NCBI RefSeq assembly: GCF_000174015.1
Contig: NZ_ACFE01000001.1
Span: forward strand, 496,001 to 560,000
DNA length: 64,000 bases
Direction of reading: 5' to 3'
DNA from: Lancefieldella rimae ATCC 49626
Lineage (GTDB): Bacteria > Actinomycetota > Coriobacteriia > Coriobacteriales > Atopobiaceae
Part shown: in pieces, positions 39,141-48,909 of the stretch
How positions within the stretch are numbered: the first letter of the stretch is position 1
Layout: every line of letters starts with the position of its first letter
Program-made: the position numbers and the translations under genes
The notes under the pieces: model-generated
What the model was told of the DNA's origin: nothing
What the model saw: the letters and a program-made list of their open reading frames with translations, nothing else
Database searches by the model: none

Positions 39141-39353
39141 ACACCTGGCATCCAAGCTGCACAAAGTTAGAAAATAAGAAGGCCATACGTCGATGCTTTC
39201 AAAGAGTCTCTATCTAACAAAAATCACCAAAAGAGGGGTTGTACATACATACAGCCCCTCAATATCTTTCGGTATTTAATAACCCACGCGATATGGCTGC
39301 GTTTAACGCATGCAATGCAACCACGGCATGCCTATACCGCCAAAACGTATGGC

Positions 39354-40922
39354 TTACTCGGCAGCCGTGCGCTCAGAGCGCTTCTCGGGACGAAGCTGCG
39401 GGAAGAGAAGAACATCACGGATTGAAGGCTGATCACAGAAGAGCATAATCATGCGATCGATGCCGTAGCCAATACCACCGGCCGGCGGCATACCATACTC
39501 AAGGGCGCGAATGAAGTCGTAGTCGTACTCCATAGCCTCATCATCACCCTGTCGCTTGGCTTCCATCTGAGCCGCAAACCGCTCCTCTTGATCCACCGGA
39601 TCATTGAGTTCTGAATACGCATTTGCATATTCGGCTCCCTTGATAACCAGCTCAAAGCGATCGGTCAGACGAGGATCGTCGTCTTTACGCTTGGTTAAAG
39701 GAGATACTTCTGCCGGATAATCACATACAAATGTTGGGTTTATGATGCTCTTCTCGCCAAGCTCATCGTAGATCTCAAAGAGAAGTTTTCCGGCTCCCCA
39801 CTCAACGTTCCACTCGATATCAAAGCGATCAAGCACCTCACGCAATTTTTCAACGGGGGTATCGATGGAAAGATTCTCACCCGTGACCTCAGATGCAATC
39901 TCGGAAAGCGATGCCATACGCCACTCTCCCGAAAGGTCAATTTCCGTTCCCTGAAACGTAATGACCTCATGACCCGCTTCACATCCACACGCCCGGCGAG
40001 CAATGTCCTGGAAGAGTTCCTGCGACAGCTTGCGCATACCGGCCAAATCGGAGTAGGCGGCATACGCCTCCATCGAAGTAAACTCGGGGTTGTGCGTAAG
40101 ATCGGTACCCTCGTTTCTAAACTGGCGACCAATCTCAAAGACACGCTCAAGACCGCCCACAATCAAACGCTTGAGAGGTAACTCGGTAGCAATGCGCAGG
40201 TAATTCTCGGTATTCAAGGCATTGTAGTGCGTAATAAACGGCTTTGCATTGGCGCCGCCAAGAATCTCCTGCAAGACGGGGGTTTCAACCTCCATGTAAC
40301 CGTCGTCTTCCATGTGCTGACGGATAATGGAGATGATCTGCGAACGCTTGCGGAACACGTCACGTACCTCGGGGTTCATAATAAGGTCAACGTAGCGCTG
40401 ACGATACCTGACCTCACGATCGGTAAGGCCGTGGAACTTTTCCGGCAAGGGACGCAGCGACTTTGAAAGCAGGACAAGGCGAGTCGGCGCAATGGAAAGC
40501 TGGCCGCGGCGTGTACGCATGACCGCTCCGGTAGCGCCAATAATATCGCCCAGATCAAGCATGCCGAGAAGATCCCAGCTTGCCTCATCGAGGTTGTTAA
40601 TGCGGCAGAACAACTGCAGCTGACCAGTATAGTCTTCGATAACGACAAAGGCTATTTTGCCCTGGTTACGAATGGCACGCACACGGCCTGCAACGGAGTA
40701 TTCGTCCTCGGTCTCGCCGTTTTCGAGATTCGCGTAGCGATCTTCAAGCTCAGAGACGTGTGCAGTAACCTCGGACTGAATAGGATACGGATTTATGCCA
40801 CTATCAAGTAAAGCCTGACGGCGAGCCCTGCGCTGAGCGCGTTCGTCGTTAACAGACACTTCGACGTTGCTCTTCTCGGCAGCGGCGTTCTCTGTGTCAG
40901 CATTTTGTACGTGTTCCGACAT
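39354..40922 (-). CDS. lysS: Lysyl-tRNA synthetase, class II
   Basis: 522 residues from ATG 40922 (MSEHVQNADTENAAAEK), with CAGGAGGATAC upstream. An N-terminal OB-fold anticodon domain (SVAGRVRAIRNQGKIAFVVI) is followed by the class II core with motif 2 FRNEGTDLTHNPEFTSMEAY and motif 3 GGIGYGIDRMIMLF. A short acidic N-terminal extension of ~30 residues is present. It is downstream of greA and separated from it by a terminator. Confidence 0.98.
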   Translation of the reverse strand: MSEHVQNADTENAAAEKSNVEVSVNDERAQRRARRQALLDSGINPYPIQSEVTAHVSELEDRYANLENGETEDEYSVAGRVRAIRNQGKIAFVVIEDYTGQLQLFCRINNLDEASWDLLGMLDLGDIIGATGAVMRTRRGQLSIAPTRLVLLSKSLRPLPEKFHGLTDREVRYRQRYVDLIMNPEVRDVFRKRSQIISIIRQHMEDDGYMEVETPVLQEILGGANAKPFITHYNALNTENYLRIATELPLKRLIVGGLERVFEIGRQFRNEGTDLTHNPEFTSMEAYAAYSDLAGMRKLSQELFQDIARRACGCEAGHEVITFQGTEIDLSGEWRMASLSEIASEVTGENLSIDTPVEKLREVLDRFDIEWNVEWGAGKLLFEIYDELGEKSIINPTFVCDYPAEVSPLTKRKDDDPRLTDRFELVIKGAEYANAYSELNDPVDQEERFAAQMEAKRQGDDEAMEYDYDFIRALEYGMPPAGGIGYGIDRMIMLFCDQPSIRDVLLFPQLRPEKRSERTAAE

Positions 40923-40950
40923 GTATCCTCCTGAAATTATCAATAAATAA

Positions 40951-40975
40951 GCCCCGCGCCGGACAGACGCGGGGC
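40951..40975 (-). terminator. Terminator after greA
   Basis: Stem GCCCCGCG/CGCGGGGC with a 9-base loop, followed on the minus strand by TTATTTATT. It lies 25 bases after the greA stop. Confidence 0.85.
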
Positions 40976-40999
40976 GAACTCTTTTCTGTTCCGGCCGGT

Positions 41000-41479
41000 C
41001 TATCGGGTGATTGCGGTGATGGTGTACTTTTTCACGTTACCGTTTGGCGTGGTGAATTCTACCTCGTCGCCCTTCTTGTGGCCGATAAGTGCCTCCCCTG
41101 CGGGCGACTCGTTTGAAATCTTGTGCTCAAGAGAGTTTGTCTCTGTGGTACCTACAATAACGTACTTGGCTTTCTTACCCTTTGCATCTTCAAGCTCGAC
41201 AGTTGTGCCGATTGCAACGGTAATTTTGCGCTTTTTGTCTCCCTCAACAACCTTGGCAACCGAGAGAATCTGGCGGATCTCGTTAATGCGAGACTCGTTG
41301 TGGGACTGCTCTTCTTTCGCCGCATCATATTCGGAGTTCTCGGAAAGGTCACCGAAACCGCGAGCCTCTTTGATACGCTCAACGATCTCATCATGCTTCT
41401 CACCCTCACGATATGCAAGCTCATCGACAAGCTTCTGACGACCTTCAGGGGTAAGTACGATTTCTTTAGTGGTATCCAT
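41000..41479 (-). CDS. greA: Transcription elongation factor GreA
   Basis: Binds the polymerase secondary channel and stimulates cleavage of backtracked RNA. It has 159 residues. The coiled-coil tip acidic pair is in ARGFGDLSENSEYDAAKEEQ, and the FKBP-like C-terminal domain has NESPAGEALIGHKKGDEVEF. It starts at ATG 41479 (MDTTKEIVLTPEGRQ). Confidence 0.98.
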   Translation of the reverse strand: MDTTKEIVLTPEGRQKLVDELAYREGEKHDEIVERIKEARGFGDLSENSEYDAAKEEQSHNESRINEIRQILSVAKVVEGDKKRKITVAIGTTVELEDAKGKKAKYVIVGTTETNSLEHKISNESPAGEALIGHKKGDEVEFTTPNGNVKKYTITAITR

Positions 41480-41546
41480 CAGTTTCTTTCTGTAGATGGT
41501 GAACGGGCATAACTAGGACGTACGTGTGAAACTCACGTAAGAAGTC

Positions 41547-41780
41547 CTACTCGGACTTCTTCTCTTCTTCAACGATCTCTACATCAACGTCATCGTCTTC
41601 CTTTTTGGAAGCTTTCTTGTCGTCCTTATCGCCATCAAGATCCTCTTCCATGCCCTCACGGACAGACTTAACCGTCTGACCAAGTGACTTACCAAGCTTT
41701 GGAAGGTTCTTTGGCCCAAAAATGACAAGAACGACAACGAGAATAACGAGAATCTCAGGAATACCAAGACCAAGAATCAT
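41547..41780 (-). CDS. tatA: Sec-independent translocase TatA/TatE
   Basis: Pore-forming subunit of the twin-arginine system. It has 77 residues: a membrane span (residues ~4-20, GLGIPEILVILVVVLVIFGP), the FGPKNLPKLGKSLG hinge and amphipathic helix, and a very acidic/lysine tail rich in Asp and Glu. No tatC is adjacent. It is divergent from the gene at 41887. Confidence 0.95.
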   Translation of the reverse strand: MILGLGIPEILVILVVVLVIFGPKNLPKLGKSLGQTVKSVREGMEEDLDGDKDDKKASKKEDDDVDVEIVEEEKKSE

Positions 41781-41886
41781 AGAAACAACCTCCGTGACAA
41801 TTTAGATATAACGCAAAATCACGCACGCGCGCGATGTCGCATCCGCTAGTATAACCGAGAAAGCAACGGAATAACAAGGAATTCGT

Positions 41887-42765
41887 ATGTTGACACGTGA
41901 TTTACAAGAGCTTCTTTTATGGTCGTTTGGCATTGGCGGAGTAATTGCCATTGTTTACCTGCTCTTTCTCTGGATTCTGCGCCTTCGTGGCGTTTTCGTT
42001 ACGCGCACAAAATTTGGAGTCACAATGGTGTTTGATTCCGTTGACGCGGACAAAACTCCCGTCCGACTCCTCAACGTCAACGGCACGTATCAATCAGTAA
42101 GCTATGTTCCAAAAGACCTCCGAGCCGAGCTTGCCGTGGAATATCATCGCCTGATGGCAGACTTCATTGCACAGGCCACAGCCACGCCTCAGCCAACACC
42201 CACAGGGCAAGAAGAACCACGTGCTCACGTACTCATATTAGGAGGCGGCGGTTTCTCGCTTCCGAAATACCTCATTGCCCACAACCCTGCCCTTGACGTC
42301 ACTGCCGTTGAAATCGATCCCAAAATCATCAAACTGGCACGAGAGCGTTTCTTTCTCACCGAGGTTCTCAACGAAAGCAACGCCGAAACCGAAGGGCGTG
42401 CGCACATTGTCGCCGACGATGCCTGGAAGACGCTGCAGGACTCTTCATCGGGTTCTTTTTCCGTTATTGTAAATGAAGTTTTTGCAGGCAAGAGACCGCT
42501 TGGACCCATGAAAACTGCTGAGGGTGCGCAGCTGGTACACAATCGCCTCTGCAAAGGAGGACTGTATCTCGCAGACATTCGCTGCCCGCTTGAAGGCTCT
42601 CAGTCTGCTCCGTTGACTGAAGTTGTCGAGGAGTTTGGCCACGTCTTTACTCATGTGGCTTATGTCCCGGAATGGCCCGATACGCTAAAGACTGCCGGAA
42701 ACAATGTACTTATCGCCACGGATGCAGAGTATTCCTATCCCGAGGGTGCTATTGTAATAAAGTAA
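41887..42765 (+). CDS. Spermidine-synthase-like class I methyltransferase-fold protein with membrane anchor
   Basis: 292 residues. One N-terminal membrane span (residues ~12-30), then a fold like the spermidine synthase catalytic domain: [16 protein letters not shown] (motif I), [29 protein letters not shown] and a VIVNEVFAG stretch. The polyamine-specific gate residues are not obvious, so a true aminopropyl transfer role is doubtful. It is followed 17 bases later by the malolactic/malic enzyme, suggesting one transcript. Confidence 0.8.
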   Translation: MLTRDLQELLLWSFGIGGVIAIVYLLFLWILRLRGVFVTRTKFGVTMVFDSVDADKTPVRLLNVNGTYQSVSYVPKDLRAELAVEYHRLMADFIAQATATPQPTPTGQEEPRAHVLILGGGGFSLPKYLIAHNPALDVTAVEIDPKIIKLARERFFLTEVLNESNAETEGRAHIVADDAWKTLQDSSSGSFSVIVNEVFAGKRPLGPMKTAEGAQLVHNRLCKGGLYLADIRCPLEGSQSAPLTEVVEEFGHVFTHVAYVPEWPDTLKTAGNNVLIATDAEYSYPEGAIVIK

Positions 42766-42782
42766 CAAGCCAAGGAGGCACC

Positions 42783-44423
42783 ATGAAGCATGGATTTGAG
42801 TTACTTAACGACCCGTTTTTGAATAAGGGAACTGCTTTTACCACAGAAGAGCGAGAAAAATACGGTCTTGTTGGACTTTTACCTCCCTGCGTACAGACCA
42901 TTGATCAACAAGCTGATCAGGCCTATGAAAATTATCTGACAAAGGCTGACAACGAGGCAAAGCGCCATTACCTGATGCGCCTGTTTTCCGAGAATCGCAC
43001 CTTGTTCTATAACCTCTTCTCCAAACATCTCAAAGAGTTTATGCCCGTTGTGTACGATCCCACCATCGCGCCTGATATTGAGTACTATTCCGAGCGCTAT
43101 GTTGACTCGCAATATGCTTGTTTTCTTTCCGCCGACCATCCCGAAGACGTTGAAACTTCTCTGCAAAACGCCGCCGACGGTCGAGACATTGACCTCATTG
43201 TCGTCTCTGACGCTGAGGCTATCTTAGGTATTGGTGACTGGGGCACCAATGGCGTTGAGATTTCCGTTGGTAAGCTCATGGTTTATACCGCCGCTGCAGG
43301 CATCGACCCACGTCGCGTGCTGCCGGTAATTTTGGACGCAGGAACCAACCGACAAGAACTTCTCGACAATGACCTCTATCTTGGAGAGCACCACAGGCGC
43401 ATTGACGATGAGAAATACTACGAGTTTGTCGATCGGTTTGTAGCCTGTGCCGAGCGACTGTTCCCCAACCTTTACCTGCACTTTGAAGATTTCGGTCGAA
43501 GCCATGCAACGGTACTTCTCGACAAGTACAAAGACACCTACCCCGTCTTTAACGATGATGTTGAAGGTACCGGCATTGTTACCCTTGCCGGCATCTTAGG
43601 CGGTCTGAATATCACGGGCGAGAAGCTCACGGATCAAACCTATCTTTGTTTTGGCGCAGGAACTGCCGGTTGTGGCATTGCCAACCGCGTATTGCAGGAA
43701 TTTGTTGACCAGGGCATGAGCCGCGAGGAAGCCCGAGGCCGGTTTTACCTCGTTGATCGTCAGGGTCTTCTCTTTGACGATATGGACGATCTCACACCCG
43801 AACAACGCCCCTTTGCCCGCAAACGCTCCGAGTTTGAAGAAGGCACTGACTTTGGCTCACTGCTTGCGGTGGTCCGCGCTATCCATCCAACCATCATGGT
43901 AGGAACATCCACCGTTCACGGAGCTTTTACCGAAGACGTTATAAGAGAAATGGCTGCGCACTGCACGCGACCCATAATCTTCCCCCTGTCTAACCCAACC
44001 AAGCTCGCCGAGGCAACCGCTGCCAACTTGCTTGCCTGGACCGACGGGCGCGCACTGGTGGCTACCGGAGTTCCATCCGATGATGTCACAATCAATGGCA
44101 TTACCTACCGGATTGGACAGGCAAACAACGCTCTCATCTATCCCGGTCTTGGCCTTGGAGTCCTTGCGTCAAAAGCTCGTCTTCTGACGGATCAAATGAT
44201 TTCTCTGGCAGCACATTCTCTCGGTGGTATCGTTGACACCACACAGCCCGGAGCTGCCGTGTTGCCTCCCGTCTCGCGCATTACTGAGTTTTCCGAGCGC
44301 ATTGCCACAGGCGTTGCTCAAGAAGCTCTGAGACAAGGACTGAATCGGGAACCCGTCTCTGATGTGCAGGCGGCCGTTCGCACGCTCAAGTGGACTCCGA
44401 CTTATAGGACCCTTGACGCATAG
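42783..44423 (+). CDS. Malolactic enzyme / NAD-dependent malic enzyme
   Basis: 546 residues from ATG 42783 ([20 protein letters not shown]) with AAGGAGG upstream. It carries the malic-enzyme family blocks: the [19 protein letters not shown] catalytic region, [19 protein letters not shown], the metal site region FEDFGRSHA and [11 protein letters not shown], and the NAD loop [11 protein letters not shown]. The opening [12 protein letters not shown] and overall wording are close to lactic-acid-bacteria malolactic enzymes (malate to lactate plus CO2), but malic enzymes share most motifs, so assay is decisive. Followed by a FruK-type kinase. Confidence 0.92.
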   Translation: MKHGFELLNDPFLNKGTAFTTEEREKYGLVGLLPPCVQTIDQQADQAYENYLTKADNEAKRHYLMRLFSENRTLFYNLFSKHLKEFMPVVYDPTIAPDIEYYSERYVDSQYACFLSADHPEDVETSLQNAADGRDIDLIVVSDAEAILGIGDWGTNGVEISVGKLMVYTAAAGIDPRRVLPVILDAGTNRQELLDNDLYLGEHHRRIDDEKYYEFVDRFVACAERLFPNLYLHFEDFGRSHATVLLDKYKDTYPVFNDDVEGTGIVTLAGILGGLNITGEKLTDQTYLCFGAGTAGCGIANRVLQEFVDQGMSREEARGRFYLVDRQGLLFDDMDDLTPEQRPFARKRSEFEEGTDFGSLLAVVRAIHPTIMVGTSTVHGAFTEDVIREMAAHCTRPIIFPLSNPTKLAEATAANLLAWTDGRALVATGVPSDDVTINGITYRIGQANNALIYPGLGLGVLASKARLLTDQMISLAAHSLGGIVDTTQPGAAVLPPVSRITEFSERIATGVAQEALRQGLNREPVSDVQAAVRTLKWTPTYRTLDA

Positions 44424-44465
44424 GTGGACGTTTCAAAAGTTCAGAGTGTTATCCAAGGAGCAACT

Positions 44466-45404
44466 ATGCCCAGCATCTATACTGTTACGCTTAACCCCGC
44501 TCTGGACAAGACTGTCCGGGTACCAAATTTTGCCGTCGACCAGGTGAATCGTATTACGTGGCTCAGGCAGGACGCAGGCGGCAAGGGCATTAACGTCTCC
44601 AAAGTCATTGCAAAACTTGGTGGAGAGTCAACCGCCATTGCCGTTCTCGCTGGTCAGACCGGACAATGGATTGCAAACGCTCTTGTCGAGAATAATATCA
44701 AGGTCCAGGCAATTACCGTTCCCGGAGAAACACGTACCAACCTCAAGGTTGTCGATACTGAGGGCGGCACCAATACCGACATCAACGAGCCTGGCCCCGA
44801 GGTTACCGACAGCGTACTTGACCAGGCACTTGTTGATGTTGTCTCCATGACTTCCGCTGGCGATATCGTAGTTCTTTCTGGCAGCCTCCCCCGCGGAGCT
44901 TCCACTAATACATACGGTCGTTGGACGCGTGCTCTACGTGACGCCGGGCTGAAGGTTTATCTGGACGCCGATGGTACAGCGCTCTCAGCAGGCCTTGAGC
45001 AGAAACCATCCTTCATCAAGCCAAACGATCATGAACTCTCCGCCATGCTGAACCGTGAGCTTGTCGACGTGAACGCAATTGCCACAGCCGCATCCGAGAT
45101 TGTCGCTGGCGGCATCGACACTGTCTGCGTTTCCATGGGAGGCAACGGTGCCGTCTACGCTACGACCAACGAAGTTTGGTATGCAGGTCCAGTAAAAGTC
45201 AAGGTAGGAAGCACTGTCGGTGCCGGTGACTCCGTTGTAGCAGCGTTTGCCTTTGCAGATGCACAGGGCCTCTCGACAGAAGACGCACTGCGGCTGGCCA
45301 TGGCCACGGGTGCTGCAAACGTCATGGAGAGCGGAACTCAAGCGGCAGAGCGTTCGGTTGTGGATTCCCTCATCAAAAAAGTCCAGCTCACGCGCCTGCA
45401 CTAG
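44466..45404 (+). CDS. PfkB-family hexose-phosphate kinase (1-phosphofructokinase-like)
   Basis: 312 residues from ATG 44466 (MPSIYTVTLNPALDKTV) with AAGGAGCA upstream. The PfkB signature 1 region is GGKGINVSKVIAKLGG, FIKPNDHELS follows, and the C-terminal catalytic TVGAGDSVVAAFAF contains the GAGD anion-hole motif. The start TLNPALDKTV is typical of FruK and LacC (tagatose-6-P kinase). The isolated context cannot separate fructose-1-P from tagatose-6-P use. Confidence 0.9.
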   Translation: MPSIYTVTLNPALDKTVRVPNFAVDQVNRITWLRQDAGGKGINVSKVIAKLGGESTAIAVLAGQTGQWIANALVENNIKVQAITVPGETRTNLKVVDTEGGTNTDINEPGPEVTDSVLDQALVDVVSMTSAGDIVVLSGSLPRGASTNTYGRWTRALRDAGLKVYLDADGTALSAGLEQKPSFIKPNDHELSAMLNRELVDVNAIATAASEIVAGGIDTVCVSMGGNGAVYATTNEVWYAGPVKVKVGSTVGAGDSVVAAFAFADAQGLSTEDALRLAMATGAANVMESGTQAAERSVVDSLIKKVQLTRLH

Positions 45405-45456
45405 CGTTTTTGAATTGCTATCAAGCTACTTCTAGCCTACCTTGCCTAAAAAGTGC

Positions 45457-45487
45457 AAAGAATCTGTGTTTTGAACACAGATTCTTT
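45457..45487. terminator. Bidirectional terminator between kinase and 45531 gene
   Basis: Perfect 14-bp stem AAAGAATCTGTGTT/AACACAGATTCTTT with a 3-base loop. The minus strand continues into GCACTTTTTAGG, the plus strand into GATG. It serves the convergent ends of the kinase gene and the small membrane protein gene. Confidence 0.85.
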
Positions 45488-45530
45488 GATGAAATCAGGC
45501 ACTTATAACGTCACTCAAAAATACCTACAG

Positions 45531-45926
45531 TTACTCAGAGACGTCTTCGGTCTTTCTGCGATTGCATTCGATTTTCCAGCCAATCATCCAACCAACTGCA
45601 AGAACGTAATTCTCGATAGCGCCTACCAAATTTACCGACTCGTGAGCACTCAAGAAATGGATGAAGTGATTAGTTCCAATTCCAATGCCTCCCAGAATCA
45701 GCGCAAGCAAAATTGCACGTAAATAAACCCAATCGTAGTGAAAACAAGCAGTAAGCAAAATAATCAGTACTGCAAGGTTCCAAAAGCCAATCTCTCGTTG
45801 CCAACCCGTCGAGATACCATAGGCGGCATTACTCCCCATATACTCAGGTGCAACAATTTGCAGAATTGCTGCACCGGTCATCGCAACGATAACCAGCGCA
45901 AACATTACCTTCAAAAACTTGTTCAT
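45531..45926 (-). CDS. Small four-span membrane protein of unknown function
   Basis: 131 residues from ATG 45926 (MNKFLKVMFALVIVAMTG). Four hydrophobic segments at about residues 5-22, 47-66, 70-88 and 105-125, with short loops and a basic C-terminus. I do not recognise a family. AT-rich relative to the genes to its right in transcription order. The intergenic 45927-46274 shows no supported gene or clear promoter. Confidence 0.6.
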   Translation of the reverse strand: MNKFLKVMFALVIVAMTGAAILQIVAPEYMGSNAAYGISTGWQREIGFWNLAVLIILLTACFHYDWVYLRAILLALILGGIGIGTNHFIHFLSAHESVNLVGAIENYVLAVGWMIGWKIECNRRKTEDVSE

Positions 45927-46274
45927 TGGTATCTTCAAAACAAACTCTTTCCTAAATCGCACATGCTATATGCAATCAAAATGAATTGCGAATGGTATTT
46001 TACACCTCTACTCAATAAAACTTTTAATCCCTTTAAGGTGATCAAGGGCAACCTGACGGCCAACTCAATAGAGAGACAGCAAGGTCTCACCCGATTTCTC
46101 GTTAACTTTAACCTTTTTTCATCACTAAAAAGCAGGTAAAATACTACGCAACTGAAAGTTGACAAATTTCCAACTGCACTTGGTGGTGTGCAACCAGAGC
46201 TTCTTTTACTCTAAAATCATCACATGTGAATCCGATTCAATGCCCCAATCCATCATTACTAGAAAGGAACAACC

Positions 46275-47369
46275 ATGTTACTGAGCGAGAAAATCATGAG
46301 CCTCAGAAAGCGGAATGGTTGGTCACAAGAAGAGCTTGCACGACAGCTTAATGTTTCAAGACAATCGGTCTCCAAATGGGAATCTATGGCTGCTATGCCA
46401 GACATTCAAAAGATTATGGCTATGAGTGAGCTCTTTGGTGTCTCAACCGACTATCTGCTTAAAGATGAAATGGAGGATCTCCCTGCAACTGCAACATCTT
46501 TAGACTCTGCAGAGCTCTCAAGTGAGAGCGCTACTCCCGAGTCTTCTTCACAAACTAATGAGCAAAGTGTCTATTCCTCCACAAAAATTGAAGTCTCTCT
46601 GGATCGAGCAACGGAATATTTGGATACCACTGTAAAGACGTCTCGTACAACAGCCTTTGCCGTTATGCTCTTTATCATAGGTCCTGCGATTCTTGTGTCA
46701 CTCTCTAACTATGGAAAAACTCAAACAGATTTTGACCTCACGATTATCAATTCAAGTGCGCTCAATACATCCAGTCTTCTTGACATCATAGGTGTTTCTA
46801 TTATGATGCTCTGCATTGCAGCTGGTGTAGGTCTTCTGATTTTACAGAACATAAAACTTTCACCATTCGAAGAGCTTAAAGAAAATGCTCTTGAGTTGCA
46901 ATATGGTGTTGAGGCAGCTGTTAAACGCCGCGCTGAATCTACAAAGTCCCTGCGCTCTTTTCAGCAAGCCGCCGGAGTTTGTCTTACTATTCTGAGCTCT
47001 ATCCCTTTTACTATCGCATCGTATTTTAAAGCTGGTCTTTACTTCTCAATAGGATTTTTTATCGCCATGTTCATGGTTGCTTTTGGGGTCTTTTTGCTCG
47101 TTAATTCTGGTATTGTCAAAAGTAGCTACAATGTTCTTCTCCAAGAAAAAGATTATTCAAATAGCGAGAAAATCTCCAAAAATAAACAAAAATCTATCTA
47201 TGCCCAGTATAAGCCATATACGCAAGCTTACTATGTAGTTATTACACTCATATATCTTGGTTATAGCTTTATCACCTACGACTGGGGTAGGAGCTGGATT
47301 ATCTGGCCTCTTTCTGCACTCCTCTACCACGCTGTCATCAGTGTTCTTAGTGTCTTGAAAAAGCACTAA
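46275..47369 (+). CDS. XRE-family transcriptional regulator with C-terminal membrane domain
   Basis: 364 residues. The N-terminal HTH (residues ~7-60) reads LRKRNGWSQEELARQLNVSR, SVSKWES and LFGVSTDYLLKDE. A Ser-rich linker follows, then about six hydrophobic segments (e.g. AFAVMLFIIGPAILVSLS, SIGFFIAMFMVAFGVFLLV). This DNA-binding plus membrane layout is common in Gram-positive sensors of membrane stress, but the ligand is unknown. AT-rich. It starts at ATG 46275 with AAAGGAA upstream. Confidence 0.88.
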   Translation: MLLSEKIMSLRKRNGWSQEELARQLNVSRQSVSKWESMAAMPDIQKIMAMSELFGVSTDYLLKDEMEDLPATATSLDSAELSSESATPESSSQTNEQSVYSSTKIEVSLDRATEYLDTTVKTSRTTAFAVMLFIIGPAILVSLSNYGKTQTDFDLTIINSSALNTSSLLDIIGVSIMMLCIAAGVGLLILQNIKLSPFEELKENALELQYGVEAAVKRRAESTKSLRSFQQAAGVCLTILSSIPFTIASYFKAGLYFSIGFFIAMFMVAFGVFLLVNSGIVKSSYNVLLQEKDYSNSEKISKNKQKSIYAQYKPYTQAYYVVITLIYLGYSFITYDWGRSWIIWPLSALLYHAVISVLSVLKKH

Positions 47370-47436
47370 GAACATGCTTTGCCAGTGTTTATTCCACCGG
47401 CAAATCACATTTTTCAAAAAAGGTACCAAATCGACT

Positions 47437-47527
47437 GTTTAGTGGTGATTCAATTCACCACTAAACAGTCAAATCCGAGAAAAACCACCACTAAGCATTG
47501 CTTTTGCGAAAAAAATCACCACTAAAC
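47437..47527 (-). repeat. Family A phased word cluster, copy 3 (inverted)
   Basis: GTTTAGTGGTG at 47437 and complement at 47456 (19 bp apart, as in copies 1 and 2). Further complements at 47486 (CACCACTAAGC) and 47517, 30 and 31 bp on. The whole block is the reverse complement of the core of copy 1, including the CAAATCCGAGAAAAACC spacer. Non-coding. Confidence 0.85.
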
Positions 47528-47597
47528 ATCGAGTTTGGACCAGATTCGTCTCACTGTCTCACTTAAACGTAAAGCACGTCATCACAACTGAAGCACA

Positions 47598-47760
47598 TTA
47601 CCGCAGCTCTTCATGAAGACGGAATTTCTGCCATGGTCGTATGGTATCAATAAAGAAATGCTCTTATCGACAGCTGAAATTGCATCCACAAGTTCCACGC
47701 CAAAACTAACAAGGTCATGTGACAGAGATTCGGCTTTTTCAGATTTCCTTTCAATGGTCT
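47598..47760 (-). pseudogene. Remnant of a mupG (DUF871) paralogue 3' end
   Basis: The minus strand reads SHDLVSFGVELVDAISAVDK in one frame, then EHFFIDTIRPWQKFRLHEE and a stop in another. Both match the C-terminal part of the intact MupG at 52409-53515, about 250 bp apart there. The join is at AATGCTCTT (47657-47665), which occurs twice in the intact gene (52477-52485 and 52727-52735): a deletion between short repeats caused the frameshift. Third-base differences show that it is a diverged copy, not a recent duplicate. Confidence 0.85.
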
Positions 47761-47765
47761 ACCTG

Positions 47766-48830
47766 TTAAGATATCGATAAAACGCTATCTCGAATCACAA
47801 GGCTAGGAGTTAGAATCGTCCTTGAAAAGGGAGCTTTAGGTTGATTTATACGAGCAATAAGAGTCTCAAATGCCTTATAAGACAGCCCTTGGATATCTTG
47901 CGCAACTGCTGTGATACCGGGATCCGAAAAACTCAAAACAGGACTATTGTCATAGCTAATTAACGAACAATCTCTAGGAATAGAGATTCCTACTTCCCTG
48001 AAGTAACTAATAATTCCCAAAGTCGTCATATCACTGCATGACAAAACAGCAGTAGCACAGGTATCACAAGAACTATCTGAGGGTTTCAGAAGACGACAAA
48101 TTCGACTTCCAGCTAAATATCCCCCTTGTTCATGGTAATCACTGTGAATCACAAATTGTTCGTTGTATTCAATACCATGATTTTTTAAGGATAGGCGATA
48201 TCCACTCAAACGTTCTCTACCATTAATAGAATCTCTGTTTGCAACACATATAATGCCCCGATGTCCATGTTTAACTAGGTAATCAACAGCCATTGCTGCC
48301 CCACGTTCATTATCAATTGCAACTTTATCGCAATCGATATCTTCAGAGATCCTATCGACAAGAACATAAGGTACTGAAAGATGCCGTAGCGCAGAGGCAA
48401 ATCTTGACATTTTCACTTCAGGCTGCCTTTGAGGAACAAAATTACTTGGAACAAGAAAGAGCCCATCAACTTCTCGAGATACTAGCATATCCAAAAGTCT
48501 ATTGTCAGAAACCGGATCATCGTTTGAATTGACAATAATGAGAACTCGTCCTGTATTTCTTGAATATTCCTCAAGTGCTTTTGCCAATGAGGCAAAAAAC
48601 GGATTTTCTATATCAGGCACTAAAAGACCAAATGTATCTGTTCTTTTTGTCACAAGACTTTTTGCCAGAACATTCGCTTTATAGTTTTTCTTTTTAGCAA
48701 CCTCGCGTATACGCTGTTTACTTTCTTCTGAAAGGCGCACATCATGGCCATTGAGCGTAAGCGACACTGCAGAAACGGAGAGTCCGACTTCTTTTGCAAT
48801 ATCTTTAAGTGTTACTCTCCGCTCCTGCAA
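47766..48830 (-). CDS. LacI-family transcriptional regulator
   Basis: 354 residues. The N-terminal HTH (VTLKDIAKEVGLSVSAVSLT) and hinge helix (KNYKANVLAKSL) are followed by a periplasmic-binding-like sensor domain (FGLLVPDIENPFFASLAKAL). It is the last gene of the rbsK - nucleoside hydrolase - carrier - lacI unit and probably controls it, with ribose or a nucleoside as effector. A matching operator (centre AAGCGGTT) lies before rbsK. AT-rich. Confidence 0.93.
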   Translation of the reverse strand: MQERRVTLKDIAKEVGLSVSAVSLTLNGHDVRLSEESKQRIREVAKKKNYKANVLAKSLVTKRTDTFGLLVPDIENPFFASLAKALEEYSRNTGRVLIIVNSNDDPVSDNRLLDMLVSREVDGLFLVPSNFVPQRQPEVKMSRFASALRHLSVPYVLVDRISEDIDCDKVAIDNERGAAMAVDYLVKHGHRGIICVANRDSINGRERLSGYRLSLKNHGIEYNEQFVIHSDYHEQGGYLAGSRICRLLKPSDSSCDTCATAVLSCSDMTTLGIISYFREVGISIPRDCSLISYDNSPVLSFSDPGITAVAQDIQGLSYKAFETLIARINQPKAPFSRTILTPSLVIRDSVLSIS

Positions 48831-48909
48831 TGTTATATCCTCCGCTGTCGTACTAAATTAAGCGATACTATTATCTGCCTGACCTCGGTTCTCTCAATTT
48901 CTTTTGATT

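Noticed and set aside
48849-48870. Second LacI operator near AAGCGATA upstream of lacI
   Set aside because: Only one half fits; there is no symmetrical partner.
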